DNA of 64,000 nucleotides from NCBI GenBank assembly GCA_019635415.1, contig JAHBZN010000001.1, forward strand, positions 1,116,001 through 1,180,000, given 5' to 3'. Shown in pieces: positions 24,401-34,256 of the stretch. A program made the position numbers and the translations under genes. How positions within the stretch are numbered: the first letter of the stretch is position 1; every line of letters begins with the position of its first letter. A model generated the notes under the pieces. That model was not told the origin of the DNA. It did not search any database and was given only the letters and a program-made list of their open reading frames with translations. Origin of the DNA: Ramlibacter sp. (GTDB lineage: Bacteria; Pseudomonadota; Gammaproteobacteria; Burkholderiales; Burkholderiaceae_C).

Positions 24401-27400
24401 CTAGCGGAAGTTTCTGATTTCACGCCACCCCATTCTTCCGTCGAGAACGGTTTGGGCGGATATTTTTTCGGTTTGGGCATTGGTGTTGCCCGCCGAGGTG
24501 ATCTGGGTTCCGGTGGTTACCAGAGCCTGCCGCACGGTTTCTTTTCGGCGTCCGGTGGGAGATCGGGTCGTGACGATCGTGTCGTCAATGATGGTGACGT
24601 TGGGTTTGCTCAGCAAGCCGATTTTTGAGAGCGAGAACGCGCATTGCGCTGTTCCATACACGGATCCGAAGCACATGGCTCGTCCGCTACCGTCTCCGGA
24701 ACAACCCCCCTCAGGAATCGTGGAGTTGAAGGCGACGAAGCCCAGGCCTTGCGCGCCTTCGGTCGCCACGCGTTCTCGAGGTGCAGGGAGATCCACGTAC
24801 CAGCCTCGATAGGTTCCGGACGTGCCACTACCCAAGGCAAAGGTCGCACTGCCTGACAGGGTGGTGGTCGCGGTCCCTACGGTCATGGTCCGTTGATAGA
24901 GCTTGGATCGGCCAACCTGGAAGTCGCCAGCCGTATCACTCAACGAATCCCACACCCCGTACACGGCTTGCACACCCACGGTGTCGCCGTCCGAAGGTTC
25001 CATGAATTTCCCGGTGCCAAACACCACCATGAAGCCCTTGCCCAGTCCCGGGGTGATCTGGGCCGGCGCACTGATGGGTTGGCGGTTGGAGCTGGCGTCC
25101 TTCGCGATGACCATGGGGATGGGGACTCCCGAAGACGTCTTGACGGCATTTGTTGCATTGGTCGAGCTGAGGCCGCTGGAGAAGTCGAACTTCCACATGT
25201 TCCCCTGCAGGTCACCGGCGTACAGAATGGCGGCCTCGCCAGAAGGGCCGGGCGCAAAGCCCGGATTGGTGAGGCCGGTAGCCATGGTTGTCACGGGGTC
25301 CGAGAGAAGCACCTTGAAATAGTTGGTGTTCAGCGTCCAGGCTTCCGTGGGTTGCTTGTCCAGGCTCAACAGGAAAAGGGCCTGCCGTCCCGTGAGGCTG
25401 TAGCTTCCGTCGTTCTTGTAGTTGTTCATCCCGCTTCCCACTGCGATGAACCACTTGTAAACGGGGGCGCCCGCGCCGGCCATGCGCATACGGACAATCC
25501 GCGGCTGGAAAAGAATGTTCCCCATGTCCGAATCATCCTGGTCGGTGAATTCAAACATGATGTTCGACGCTCCGAATGTTGTCGGTGAAGTCACGTCAAT
25601 GGCAAAAACGCCTTGTGCCCCACCTCCCATGCCCGACGCGAGAACGGTCTTCCAGCTACCGTTGACACGCGCTTCGTTAACCGCGGGAACGCCATCGACG
25701 AAGGGTTGGTGAACGTAGTTGGGGTGTGTCAGCTTGTTCAGGTTTTGGGCGACGGCCCGGGGTATGTAGGCAAACATTTCCTTGCCGTCCGAGGCGCGGA
25801 AGCCGTGCATCATGCCATCGTTGGCTCCCACGTAAATCATCGCGATCCGGCTGGCCACACTGTCAGCGAAAGCCGCGATGCCTGGCCCTTCTGCGGTGGT
25901 GTCGACCCCCTTCTTGTACACCGGGCCGGAGTTGATGATGTCGCCCATGATCGAATTGCGGCGACGCAAGGTGCCACTGGTCGAATTCTGTTCGTCCGAG
26001 CGAACGCCGCGAATCCAGTTGATGCGAATGTCCGCTTGCCCGTCCACGGCCGCAGTTGTTGGGTTGGTGTTCAGTGCCGCTTGCACGGCGGCATCCAGTG
26101 CGCCCTTGTTCGCCACGGTGAAGGCCTGCCCCGTGGTCGCACTGGCGCCGCCTGCCATGGTGAATATCTTGCGGTCCGCCGGCTTGACATACGGGTCCGC
26201 CAGGGTTGCTGTGGAATTGTTGGCGGCGTAGGTCAGGATCGTGTTGGCGTCCCATTTGACACCGGCCAGCGTATCGATATTGCCTGTGGTGGTGTTGTAG
26301 CGAAGCCCGGTTCTTTGAACCGTACCGGACCAGTCCCGGGAGTCGAATCTGGGGGAGAAAAGATCACCATTGGGCTCACTGGTCGTGAAGCGCTGTGAAC
26401 TGAGTGAGGAAACGGATACCGCTCCCTTTTCCGAAGCTGCTGCACTGAAGAACTTCTTGATGCCGTCCAGCATTTTCTGGGCCTGGCTCGCCACGACATA
26501 TCCATCAGGCGTCCCGGGGGCGTTGGCATCTTCCCATTCAGCATTGTTGGTAACGCCGCCGGAGGTCTTGTAGGGGTTGCCATCAAGATTCGCGTCCGCG
26601 AACCAGCCGTACTTGCCAGCGAGGTAGAACGACCGGGTCGGCTGCAATGAACCGTTGCCGTTTTCATCGACGTCAATGATGAAGGTCTTGACCCGCACGT
26701 CCTTCATGCTTTGTCCGCCCTTGGTATCCAGGCGGATGGGCTGCGTATTGGCCCAGTAGGCTGCGCCAGCCCAGTAGTACGCCGCGTTCGTGGCGCCGGT
26801 GCTCTTGCTCGCGAGGTTGCTGTTGGAGCCGTTGGGGCTTGGATTGCCCAGCGTGTTCTGTGAGCGCCCCAGCGCATCTGTGTAGGCGACGCTGGTATTG
26901 GTTTCAAAGCCAGAAAGAACGTTGGTCCAGTCCACGACGTTGAAATTCTTGGTAGCGTCACCCAGCAGGGGCTCGACGGCGCGCGCCGGATCGTCAGAGT
27001 TGACCAGCACACTGCTGACGCCGGTTCCGTGTCCCGGAAGCTGCCGGTCATTGTGCGTATTGTTGTCACCAATGGCCAGGATGAAGTTTCGTCGCTGACA
27101 CGCGTTTTGCACAGGGTCTGCCCAGCCGGGAGTGGTGCTGGTGCCGCTGACAACGGTGTTGTAGACAGGGAAGTTGTCGTAGAGACCGGAGCCTGCAGTC
27201 AACCCTGATGATGCTGCTGCGGTGGGTGGAAGCCCCTGGAAGTAACGGAGCACTTCGTAGTACAACTCACCCACCGGGTCATAGGTCTTGTAGACCCCGG
27301 TGCTCCCGAATTTATTGAGGTAGTTGATCACGCCGCTTCGCGGGAAGGTGGGGGAGGCGTTCAGCGGATCGGTTGCGAAGATCCCGCTGTTGACATCCCA

Positions 27401-29125
27401 CTCCGGCGCGGGATTGGTCTGGACGATGCCACCCGAGTCCCGATAGTTGGGCCCGGTGAACCGCATGGGTGCGCGCAGCACCCCGCCGTACCTGGCCCGG
27501 GTGTCGTCCATCAGGTAGCCGAAGGCGGCGACCCGCAACCCTTCAGCGCGCCGCTGAATTTCACCAATGGGCTTGTAGTTGCCATTGGGGTAACGCCAGC
27601 AAAGGTCGGTTCGCGTGGTCGCCTCCGATCCATCGCACACCCGCACTCGGGCATACATGGGCCCTGGGGAGGAGCTGGCGTAGTAGGTGTAGTACTGGCG
27701 TTGTTCGTAGACGCGATAGACCGTCTGCGGCGCCCAGTTTTGGTACAGATTGGCGACGGTGTAGTTCTGATAGACCGGAACCTTGTTGTACCGTTCGTAC
27801 AGGGTCTCAACCTGCGAGGAATTGTTGCTGTTGGACCAGCCGAACTCGGGCCGGGCCCTGCTTCGGTTGGCGTTGCCAGGAAGCGGGGGATCCAAATCAG
27901 GATTGCCACTCGGGTCATCGCACCAACTGTTGGTCACGCCGCTGCTGGTGGGGAGCCCGCCACTCAATCGGCCAAAGACACGGCCACCGATCTCGCAAAC
28001 GCGAATGCCACGATTCCCGCTGGAGGTATTGGCGAAGGTGAAGGCGCGTCCGAAGCCTGCTCCGGGATTGACGGAGTCCCACACCGCGGGGCTGGTGGTG
28101 GCTGTGTTGTAGTACAGCACGCTGGTATTGGGGGCGCCCGCCAATGGCGTGGTTCTTGTTCCGCTGGCCGTGTAGGTGGAGCTGACGGGGGTCTGCGAGA
28201 CGGGGCCTCCAGGCGCCGCGGTATTGGTGGTGCCGGGGACCGAAACATAGCGAACATAGGTGTCGGTTGTCGGCCCGCCGTTGGTCGGCGCCGAAGTCTG
28301 AGTCACCAGGGGGTTGGTGACATCCCAGGTGACTGTTCCCAACGCAAAGCCGGGGGCGGACTGGTGTGCGGCGGGAATGGCGGACCCGTAAACCACGCTG
28401 GCAACGGTTGGCGCTCCGGACGGCACACCTTTGTTCAGGTTGCCTGATGTTCCCGGGCTCGTGCAATTGTTGCTGCTGTTGCTGCGCCCGAAGACGACAC
28501 GGTCATCGCAGGACCCGGCATACACGTCGGCCGTGCTGCTGTCCGGGTAGTCAGGCGTCACCAGGCCCTCCAAGGCTGCAGGAATCCGCCTGGACGGGAA
28601 GTTGGAACCGTTGTTGAGCCAGCCGGCGCGCAGGTAGGCCCGGGCCAGAATGGTGGTGGTGTCCGTATCCGCGACGCGGTCGCCGCCGGTCAAACCGTAG
28701 CGAAGCAGATCGATGGACGATGTGGCGACGTAGTTCAAGGCATTGCCGCTGTATCCGGTGCCGGCGCCACCGGTATTGCAGTACCCGTTTACGTCAACGT
28801 CACCGGTCCGGAAGAAGTATTCGCCACCCAAGGGGGCTCCGGGCGTGGTGTCCTTGTAGTCGTAGCAGCCCTTGGAGTCCCAATAGCCCAGGTAGACCGT
28901 GGAGTGGTTGTACGTGCTGTTGCGGTAGGCGGCCCCAACGGTGGGGAATTCCACCGACAGTGCCAGCGCCACGTTGACGGCCTGCGAATTGATTGCAACC
29001 GGGCCCACGCTGAGGTCAACGGTTGGCATGGGCGGCGAGACTTGAGCCGCACCTGACAGCAGAAGGGCCGAGGCAGCCATGACAAGCCCGCGGGCGATCC
29101 AGCCTTTGCGGTTGATTTTCTTCAT
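24401..29125 (-). CDS. pilY1: Type IV pilus tip-associated protein PilY1
   Basis: A 1574-residue secreted protein with a signal segment (GLVMAASALLLSGAAQ). The N-terminal 800 or so residues form a long, Ser/Thr/Asn-rich region unlike a standard domain, with DVDENGNGS as a possible calcium site. The C-terminal third is the PilC/PilY1 beta-propeller: MIYVGANDGMMHGFRASDG, VLASGMGGGAQGVFAIDV and GNMWKFDFSSGL. It caps or primes the pilus and mediates adhesion and surface sensing. The ATG at 29125 overlaps the pilX stop and is preferred to the start six codons upstream. Confidence 0.9.
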   Translation of the reverse strand: MKKINRKGWIARGLVMAASALLLSGAAQVSPPMPTVDLSVGPVAINSQAVNVALALSVEFPTVGAAYRNSTYNHSTVYLGYWDSKGCYDYKDTTPGAPLGGEYFFRTGDVDVNGYCNTGGAGTGYSGNALNYVATSSIDLLRYGLTGGDRVADTDTTTILARAYLRAGWLNNGSNFPSRRIPAALEGLVTPDYPDSSTADVYAGSCDDRVVFGRSNSSNNCTSPGTSGNLNKGVPSGAPTVASVVYGSAIPAAHQSAPGFALGTVTWDVTNPLVTQTSAPTNGGPTTDTYVRYVSVPGTTNTAAPGGPVSQTPVSSTYTASGTRTTPLAGAPNTSVLYYNTATTSPAVWDSVNPGAGFGRAFTFANTSSGNRGIRVCEIGGRVFGRLSGGLPTSSGVTNSWCDDPSGNPDLDPPLPGNANRSRARPEFGWSNSNNSSQVETLYERYNKVPVYQNYTVANLYQNWAPQTVYRVYEQRQYYTYYASSSPGPMYARVRVCDGSEATTRTDLCWRYPNGNYKPIGEIQRRAEGLRVAAFGYLMDDTRARYGGVLRAPMRFTGPNYRDSGGIVQTNPAPEWDVNSGIFATDPLNASPTFPRSGVINYLNKFGSTGVYKTYDPVGELYYEVLRYFQGLPPTAAASSGLTAGSGLYDNFPVYNTVVSGTSTTPGWADPVQNACQRRNFILAIGDNNTHNDRQLPGHGTGVSSVLVNSDDPARAVEPLLGDATKNFNVVDWTNVLSGFETNTSVAYTDALGRSQNTLGNPSPNGSNSNLASKSTGATNAAYYWAGAAYWANTQPIRLDTKGGQSMKDVRVKTFIIDVDENGNGSLQPTRSFYLAGKYGWFADANLDGNPYKTSGGVTNNAEWEDANAPGTPDGYVVASQAQKMLDGIKKFFSAAASEKGAVSVSSLSSQRFTTSEPNGDLFSPRFDSRDWSGTVQRTGLRYNTTTGNIDTLAGVKWDANTILTYAANNSTATLADPYVKPADRKIFTMAGGASATTGQAFTVANKGALDAAVQAALNTNPTTAAVDGQADIRINWIRGVRSDEQNSTSGTLRRRNSIMGDIINSGPVYKKGVDTTAEGPGIAAFADSVASRIAMIYVGANDGMMHGFRASDGKEMFAYIPRAVAQNLNKLTHPNYVHQPFVDGVPAVNEARVNGSWKTVLASGMGGGAQGVFAIDVTSPTTFGASNIMFEFTDQDDSDMGNILFQPRIVRMRMAGAGAPVYKWFIAVGSGMNNYKNDGSYSLTGRQALFLLSLDKQPTEAWTLNTNYFKVLLSDPVTTMATGLTNPGFAPGPSGEAAILYAGDLQGNMWKFDFSSGLSSTNATNAVKTSSGVPIPMVIAKDASSNRQPISAPAQITPGLGKGFMVVFGTGKFMEPSDGDTVGVQAVYGVWDSLSDTAGDFQVGRSKLYQRTMTVGTATTTLSGSATFALGSGTSGTYRGWYVDLPAPRERVATEGAQGLGFVAFNSTIPEGGCSGDGSGRAMCFGSVYGTAQCAFSLSKIGLLSKPNVTIIDDTIVTTRSPTGRRKETVRQALVTTGTQITSAGNTNAQTEKISAQTVLDGRMGWREIRNFR

Positions 29126-29832
29126 ATGGTGTCTCCCACGCACGAATCTGCCATCAGGGGTTTGACGAAAACGGCCTCAAGCAGTACCTGGGTCTCCCGC
29201 GACGCCCCGTAGCCGAGCGCGTAGACACGGTAACCGTGGGGTGTTGTTCCTGGCTCCGGCTGGCCGACGACCGGGAATTTGGTGAGCCTTCGACTCTGCA
29301 CGATGATGTACTTGGGCGGCATCACGGGGCCCCCACCATTGCCGGTTTGCAGGTATTCACCGCGTCCAGTGAACTCGCCGTAATTGACATAGGCACGGGT
29401 GGCGTCCGAGGTGTCATTCCAGTCCACCGCCTTGTACATCGGTGTGTCTGCATCGTCCAGCGCCTGCGAGCTCTTGCAGACGCCGCGTCGTGTTGCTGAC
29501 GATTGGCACTTTCCCTCTTCGGCCATGACAGCCTTGCCAAAGAGGCAGGCACGTTTGTTGGGGACGTCGATGGTTGGGTCCATGATGTCCCGTTCTGCAT
29601 CATTCAGCGCCATTTCGGCCGCCTGGAATGCCACCTGCCTGTCACGGTCATTGCGAGCGGCCCGTTCACTCAGCAAGGTGGTGCGGGCCGCGATGATGGC
29701 CACCGCGCTGATGATGGACATCATGACCAGCACGAAAATCAGGGCTATCCCCTTCTGGCCAACCGTATTGCGCCGCCGTATTGGTGTCTTGCAGAGTCGG
29801 GGCATGTGTGGGAGTGAGCTGCGAAAGTTCAT
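29122..29832 (-). CDS. pilX: Minor pilin PilX
   Basis: A 236-residue PilX-family protein. Instead of the G-FTLIEL motif it has KGIALIFVLVMMSIISAVA, typical of PilX/GspK-like pilins, which lack the +5 Glu. The head domain has a cysteine pair (ACLFGKAVMAEEGKC). It lies 2 bases after pilW and overlaps pilY1 by four bases, which supports a stoichiometric priming complex. Confidence 0.87.
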   Translation of the reverse strand: MNFRSSLPHMPRLCKTPIRRRNTVGQKGIALIFVLVMMSIISAVAIIAARTTLLSERAARNDRDRQVAFQAAEMALNDAERDIMDPTIDVPNKRACLFGKAVMAEEGKCQSSATRRGVCKSSQALDDADTPMYKAVDWNDTSDATRAYVNYGEFTGRGEYLQTGNGGGPVMPPKYIIVQSRRLTKFPVVGQPEPGTTPHGYRVYALGYGASRETQVLLEAVFVKPLMADSCVGDTI

Positions 29833-29834
29833 GG

Positions 29835-30806
29835 TCAGAACTCGTTCCTCAGCAAATAGGTGGTTGCGTAGGCGCGCCTCATTCGGGTGTCATTCGGCGG
29901 GGTAAAAATGAGGCCGGTTTCAGCGCTGGGTCCGGTGAAATCCTGTCCCAGTGGGTAGAGGTTGGTGCTGCTGGGTGCCGTGCCCTGAGAACTGCCTGGG
30001 GCGCTTCTCAGCACCAAGCCGACCCTTACAGCCCTGACCAACATCCAGTTGGACACCGATTGGGCGCTGACCCATCGGTTGGCCACGCCATCCCCATCGG
30101 TATCGAGTCCGTACATGACCTGGAACGTCTCAACGCCGCGAACCAGGGGCTGCGAATTTCGCACGCCCGATGAACTGATGGAAATGCAGGACAACTCGGG
30201 CTCGGAGGCTGACGTGGTCACCCAGAACAAGCTGAGTCCCAGCCCGCTGTTCTGGAGACCTTGGCCTGTTCCGGATGTCTGGGGTGTAGGTTGGGCCACG
30301 CCTTGACAGTCAAGGATGGATCCGTCTGCTACGGTGACGTTGCTCAGCTTGCTCGATCCGGCAAAAGTGACGCCAAGCGTGTCACTGGCGTTCACTCCCC
30401 CGTTGTTGGTCGTTCCGAAGTCGTCGATATTAGTCACGGAAGCCACCTTGGCGTTGTTGGCACCAATGATCGGACACGGAATGAACGGAATAGTCGCGCT
30501 GCTGCACGACGTGGGATACACATTGCCGCCCGTGACGTCGTCCAGTCCCTTGGGGCTGAATTCCTGATAGCCAGCTTGCCGAATCGCCTGGCCGATGACC
30601 TCGAACGCGAACCTTGCGTTGTCGTCCAGTTCCTGGCTCGCATCGGTGGTACGGTAACTGCTGCTGGACACTGAGTACAGTGTCACGGTGGCAAGGGTCA
30701 CCAGGCCCATGAGCACCATGGCGACAAGGAGCTCGACGAGCGTCAGGCCGCTTGACCGGATCGCCGAGCGCGAAAGATGATGAGGGCGCAAGCGATCGTT
30801 TCTCAT
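29835..30806 (-). CDS. pilW: Minor pilin PilW
   Basis: A 323-residue PilW. The processing site is SGLTLVELLVAMVLMGLVTLA after a basic leader of about 22 residues. The head domain contains LDTDGDGVANRW, an Asp-rich loop like a calcium site. It starts in overlap with the pilV stop (30803-30806). Confidence 0.88.
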   Translation of the reverse strand: MRNDRLRPHHLSRSAIRSSGLTLVELLVAMVLMGLVTLATVTLYSVSSSSYRTTDASQELDDNARFAFEVIGQAIRQAGYQEFSPKGLDDVTGGNVYPTSCSSATIPFIPCPIIGANNAKVASVTNIDDFGTTNNGGVNASDTLGVTFAGSSKLSNVTVADGSILDCQGVAQPTPQTSGTGQGLQNSGLGLSLFWVTTSASEPELSCISISSSGVRNSQPLVRGVETFQVMYGLDTDGDGVANRWVSAQSVSNWMLVRAVRVGLVLRSAPGSSQGTAPSSTNLYPLGQDFTGPSAETGLIFTPPNDTRMRRAYATTYLLRNEF

Positions 30807-31384
30807 GGTGCCTTGTAGTCCTTGAAATTACCCATGAGGGGCAAAACCAGGCGGGGGCGTGTATTGCCCAGCACCTCGCCCTTGTCGGACTTGGCGAACC
30901 AGCCAACCTTGACAACCACCAGATCGCCGTCGCCGTTGCAGTTGCCCCATTGCAGATTGCCGTCACTGTCGCGAGGGTCCGAGTCCCGGCATACCTCTGC
31001 GCGTCCACCGGGCAAGGCCACTTTGACGCGCTCGCTCCAGTCCCGGATTTCAGCGCCTAGCAACTGCGATGGGTCGCAGGTGGTTGACGCACCATTGCAT
31101 GCGCTGGCTGCGGTGGCGGTCCCCATGGTCGATGTGTCGATGAAGAAGCTGCTGGTGACCGACGACGAGCTGACCGACGAACTGGGGTAGGACTGCATCA
31201 ACTCCCCGTATTCGCGGGCGAGGGAGGCCGCGGTGGCCGAAGCGGTCGTGAATTGATTCGACTTGAGGGTGGAAATCTGCAGGCCCGCCGCACCGAGCAG
31301 GGCAAATGCAAATATCACCAGAGCGACGAGCACTTCAACAAGAGACAGTCCTCGCTGTGCTTGCAGTACGCAGGGCATTTTCAT
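30803..31384 (-). CDS. pilV: Minor pilin PilV
   Basis: A 193-residue PilV. The processing site is RGLSLVEVLVALVIFAFALLG after a leader of about 14 residues. Together with PilW, PilX, FimT and PilE it forms the type IV pilus initiation complex. It is the first gene of the cluster; the promoter is expected in 31385-31489. Confidence 0.88.
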   Translation of the reverse strand: MKMPCVLQAQRGLSLVEVLVALVIFAFALLGAAGLQISTLKSNQFTTASATAASLAREYGELMQSYPSSSVSSSSVTSSFFIDTSTMGTATAASACNGASTTCDPSQLLGAEIRDWSERVKVALPGGRAEVCRDSDPRDSDGNLQWGNCNGDGDLVVVKVGWFAKSDKGEVLGNTRPRLVLPLMGNFKDYKAP

Positions 31385-31489
31385 GCCCGGACTCTAAAAA
31401 GTCTGCCCGCCGTTAGCCAGTGCCGTTCGACAGGCGGGACGAAGGTTCGGACGAGCGGTAGGAGTGGGCGAAGTCCGGAGCCCGGAGCC

Positions 31490-31939
31490 CTAGCGCCTTA
31501 CCTCATCCACCAGCGTCTTGAATTCGTCGATGTCCTCGAAACTGCGGTAGACGCTGGCAAACCGCACGTAAGCCACCTTGTCGAGCTTCTTGAGTTCCCG
31601 CATGACCAGTTCGCCGATGCGGTTGGAGGCTATTTCGCGCACCCCCAGATTGAGCAGCTTTTCTTCGATGCGCTCGATGGCGCCGTCGATCTGCTCGGTG
31701 CTCACCGGGCGCTTTCGAAGCGCCAGATTCATGGATCCGACCAGCTTGCTGCGGTCAAATTCGATGCGCCGGCCGTCTTTTTTGACGACGGCCGGGAAAT
31801 TGACTTCCGGGTGCTCGTAGGTGGTAAAGCGCTTCTCGCAGGCGCCGCATTGGCGCCTGCGCCGGATGAAGTCACCATCCTCGGCCACGCGTGTTTCGAC
31901 CACCTGGGTCTCGGCGTGGCCGCAGAAAGGACATTTCAT
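31490..31939 (-). CDS. nrdR: Transcriptional repressor NrdR
   Basis: A 149-residue NrdR. The N-terminal zinc ribbon reads [17 protein letters not shown] and [15 protein letters not shown]; the following ATP-cone domain begins [15 protein letters not shown]. It represses ribonucleotide reductase genes according to the ATP/dATP level. It lies 10 bases after glyA, the usual order in Betaproteobacteria. Confidence 0.95.
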   Translation of the reverse strand: MKCPFCGHAETQVVETRVAEDGDFIRRRRQCGACEKRFTTYEHPEVNFPAVVKKDGRRIEFDRSKLVGSMNLALRKRPVSTEQIDGAIERIEEKLLNLGVREIASNRIGELVMRELKKLDKVAYVRFASVYRSFEDIDEFKTLVDEVRR

Positions 31940-31949
31940 CGGCTGAAGG

Positions 31950-33194
31950 TCACTTGTAGACCGGGAAGCGTGCGGTCAATTCGTTGACCTTCGCGCGCAC
32001 GGCAGCGATGTTGCTGACATCACGCGGGTTGTCCAGCACATCGGCGATCAGGTTGGCGGTGAGGCGGGCCTCTTCTTCCTTGAACCCGCGCGTGGTCATG
32101 GCGGGTGTGCCGATTCGCACACCGCTCGTCACCATGGGCTTTTCAGGGTCGTTGGGGATCGCGTTCTTGTTGATCGTCATGTGGGCGCTGCCGAGCACGG
32201 CTTCGGCTTCCTTGCCGGTGATGCCCTTGGCGCGCAGATCCACCAGCATCACGTGGCTTTCCGTGCGGCCGCTGACGATCCGCAGTCCACGCTGCACCAG
32301 CGTCTCGGCGACCACGACGGCATTCTTGGCCACTTGCTGCTGGTAGGTCTTGAACTCGGGCATCAGCGCTTCCTTGAAGGCCACCGCCTTGGCAGCGATC
32401 ACGTGCATCAGCGGGCCGCCCTGCAGACCCGGGAAGATGGCGCTGTTGATGGCCTTTTCGTGCTCGGCCTTCATCAGGATGATCCCTCCGCGCGGACCAC
32501 GCAGGCTCTTGTGCGTGGTGGAGGTCACCACGTCGGCATGTGGCACGGGATTCGGGTAGACGCCCGCGGCGATCAGACCGGCGTAGTGAGCCATGTCAAC
32601 CATGAAGATGGCGCCCACGTCCCTTGCCACCTTGGCGAAGCGTTCGAAGTCGATGCGCAGACTGTAGGCCGAGGCCCCTGCGATGAGGAGCTTGGGCTTG
32701 GTCTCGTGAGCCTTGCGCTCCATCGCGTCGTAGTCGATCTCTTCCTTGTCGTTGAGGCCATAGCTCACGACGTTGAACCACTTGCCACTCATGTTCAGCG
32801 CCATGCCGTGGGTAAGGTGTCCCCCCTCGGCGAGGCTCATGCCCATGATGGTGTCGCCGGGCTTGAGAAAGGCCAGGAACACGGCTTCGTTGGCCGAGGC
32901 GCCGCAATGGGCCTGCACATTGGCGGCCTGGGCGCCAAAGATCTGTTTGACGCGATCAATGGCCAGCTGCTCGGCCACGTCCACGTGCTCGCAACCGCCG
33001 TAGTAGCGCTTGCCGGGGTAGCCTTCGGCGTACTTGTTGGTGAGCTGGGTACCTTGCGCAGCCATCACGGCAGGCGAGGCGTAGTTTTCGCTGGCAATCA
33101 GCTCGATGTGATGTTCCTGGCGCGCATTCTCGGCCAGGATGGCGGCCCAGAGTTCGGGGTCGGTTTGCTCGACAAGGGTGTGGCGGTCGTACAT
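31950..33194 (-). CDS. glyA: Serine hydroxymethyltransferase
   Basis: A 414-residue PLP enzyme, close in length to E. coli GlyA (417). The PLP lysine lies in [30 protein letters not shown] and [17 protein letters not shown] are also diagnostic. It interconverts serine and glycine and supplies one-carbon units. The start is ATG at 33194. Confidence 0.97.
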   Translation of the reverse strand: MYDRHTLVEQTDPELWAAILAENARQEHHIELIASENYASPAVMAAQGTQLTNKYAEGYPGKRYYGGCEHVDVAEQLAIDRVKQIFGAQAANVQAHCGASANEAVFLAFLKPGDTIMGMSLAEGGHLTHGMALNMSGKWFNVVSYGLNDKEEIDYDAMERKAHETKPKLLIAGASAYSLRIDFERFAKVARDVGAIFMVDMAHYAGLIAAGVYPNPVPHADVVTSTTHKSLRGPRGGIILMKAEHEKAINSAIFPGLQGGPLMHVIAAKAVAFKEALMPEFKTYQQQVAKNAVVVAETLVQRGLRIVSGRTESHVMLVDLRAKGITGKEAEAVLGSAHMTINKNAIPNDPEKPMVTSGVRIGTPAMTTRGFKEEEARLTANLIADVLDNPRDVSNIAAVRAKVNELTARFPVYK

Positions 33195-33437
33195 GGCAGT
33201 CCTTCAAGACGGTGGTCCCGGTGCATGGCACGGGCTGCCCAGGCGAACGGCTGAAACACCTCTGGCCGTGGCAGTGAACTGCTTGGGCCGGGCGGTACGC
33301 TTCCCAGTGGTTGTCTGCAGGAGCTGCGGGGGTCCACGTCAGCGCTGGCCACCCGCGAGGGGCGCCGCGCCTATCGCCAGTCGCGTACCCCTCAAGTGTA
33401 GCTGACCCGGCTGCGGGGCGCCCTCGCGGGCCTGTGA

Positions 33438-34256
33438 TCAGGAACTGGCGAGCGCGGCGACCTTGTCGCCGGTCGCGGGTGCCAGGGGCGGCGCCACCAC
33501 GGGGATGGACTGCGCTGGAGGCGCGACAAAGGTTGGAACCGCCTTGCCGGTCGCCACGAGATGAAGTCGCTGGTGCTCGGCCATGACCTTGCTGGCATAG
33601 CCACCGTCATCATCGAGGTTCGCCGCGCCCACATAGAATTTCAGGCCGCCTTCCAGCGAGCCGGCACGGGCGATGCATTCCTGCAGGACCTTCACGCCGA
33701 CACGCAGGTTGGTGACAGGGTCGAAAGCAGCGAGCTTTCCGCCGAAGCTTTCGTACTTGTCGCTGTGCACGCCGGTCATGACCTGCATCAGGCCCTGCGC
33801 CCCGACGGGACTCTGGGCAAACGGATTGAAGCCCGATTCGATGGCCATGACGGCCAGAATCAAGGTCGGATCCAGCTTGGTACGGGCTCCGATGTCGTAG
33901 GCCTCGGCCACCAGTGCGCCCAACGGCTCCGGCGCAACGCGGTACTTGCGGCTCAGCCAGTAGGCCACGGCAGCCTGCTGCTTGGGCAGCGATTTCGGGT
34001 TGGTGGCGGTGGCGCGCTCGATGGCACCGCTCTCGACTTCAATGCCGAGGGCGGCAATCTGGCGGGCCTGCAGCCAGCTGATCAATTTCACTTCGCCGGT
34101 CTGACGCAGGTCAGGCCGGGCAGTCAGGGTGATCGCCGCGAAAACGACGGCCAGGCCCACCAGGGCGAAGCCGTTGTGCGTGATCTCAAAAAAGCCTTGG
34201 GCAACGTCGGATGCGAAGGTTCGCACGCCCTGGGCGATTTGTCCTAACGCTGTCAT
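33438..34256 (-). CDS. Lytic transglycosylase domain protein
   Basis: A 272-residue protein with one N-terminal membrane segment (GFALVGLAVVFAAITLTA). A lytic transglycosylase (SLT) domain covers residues about 110-225. The catalytic Glu lies in ILAVMAIESGFNPFAQS, with GLMQVM following. A Pro/Ala-rich tail ends the protein. It should cleave peptidoglycan from the periplasmic side, possibly anchored. Confidence 0.85.
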   Translation of the reverse strand: MTALGQIAQGVRTFASDVAQGFFEITHNGFALVGLAVVFAAITLTARPDLRQTGEVKLISWLQARQIAALGIEVESGAIERATATNPKSLPKQQAAVAYWLSRKYRVAPEPLGALVAEAYDIGARTKLDPTLILAVMAIESGFNPFAQSPVGAQGLMQVMTGVHSDKYESFGGKLAAFDPVTNLRVGVKVLQECIARAGSLEGGLKFYVGAANLDDDGGYASKVMAEHQRLHLVATGKAVPTFVAPPAQSIPVVAPPLAPATGDKVAALASS

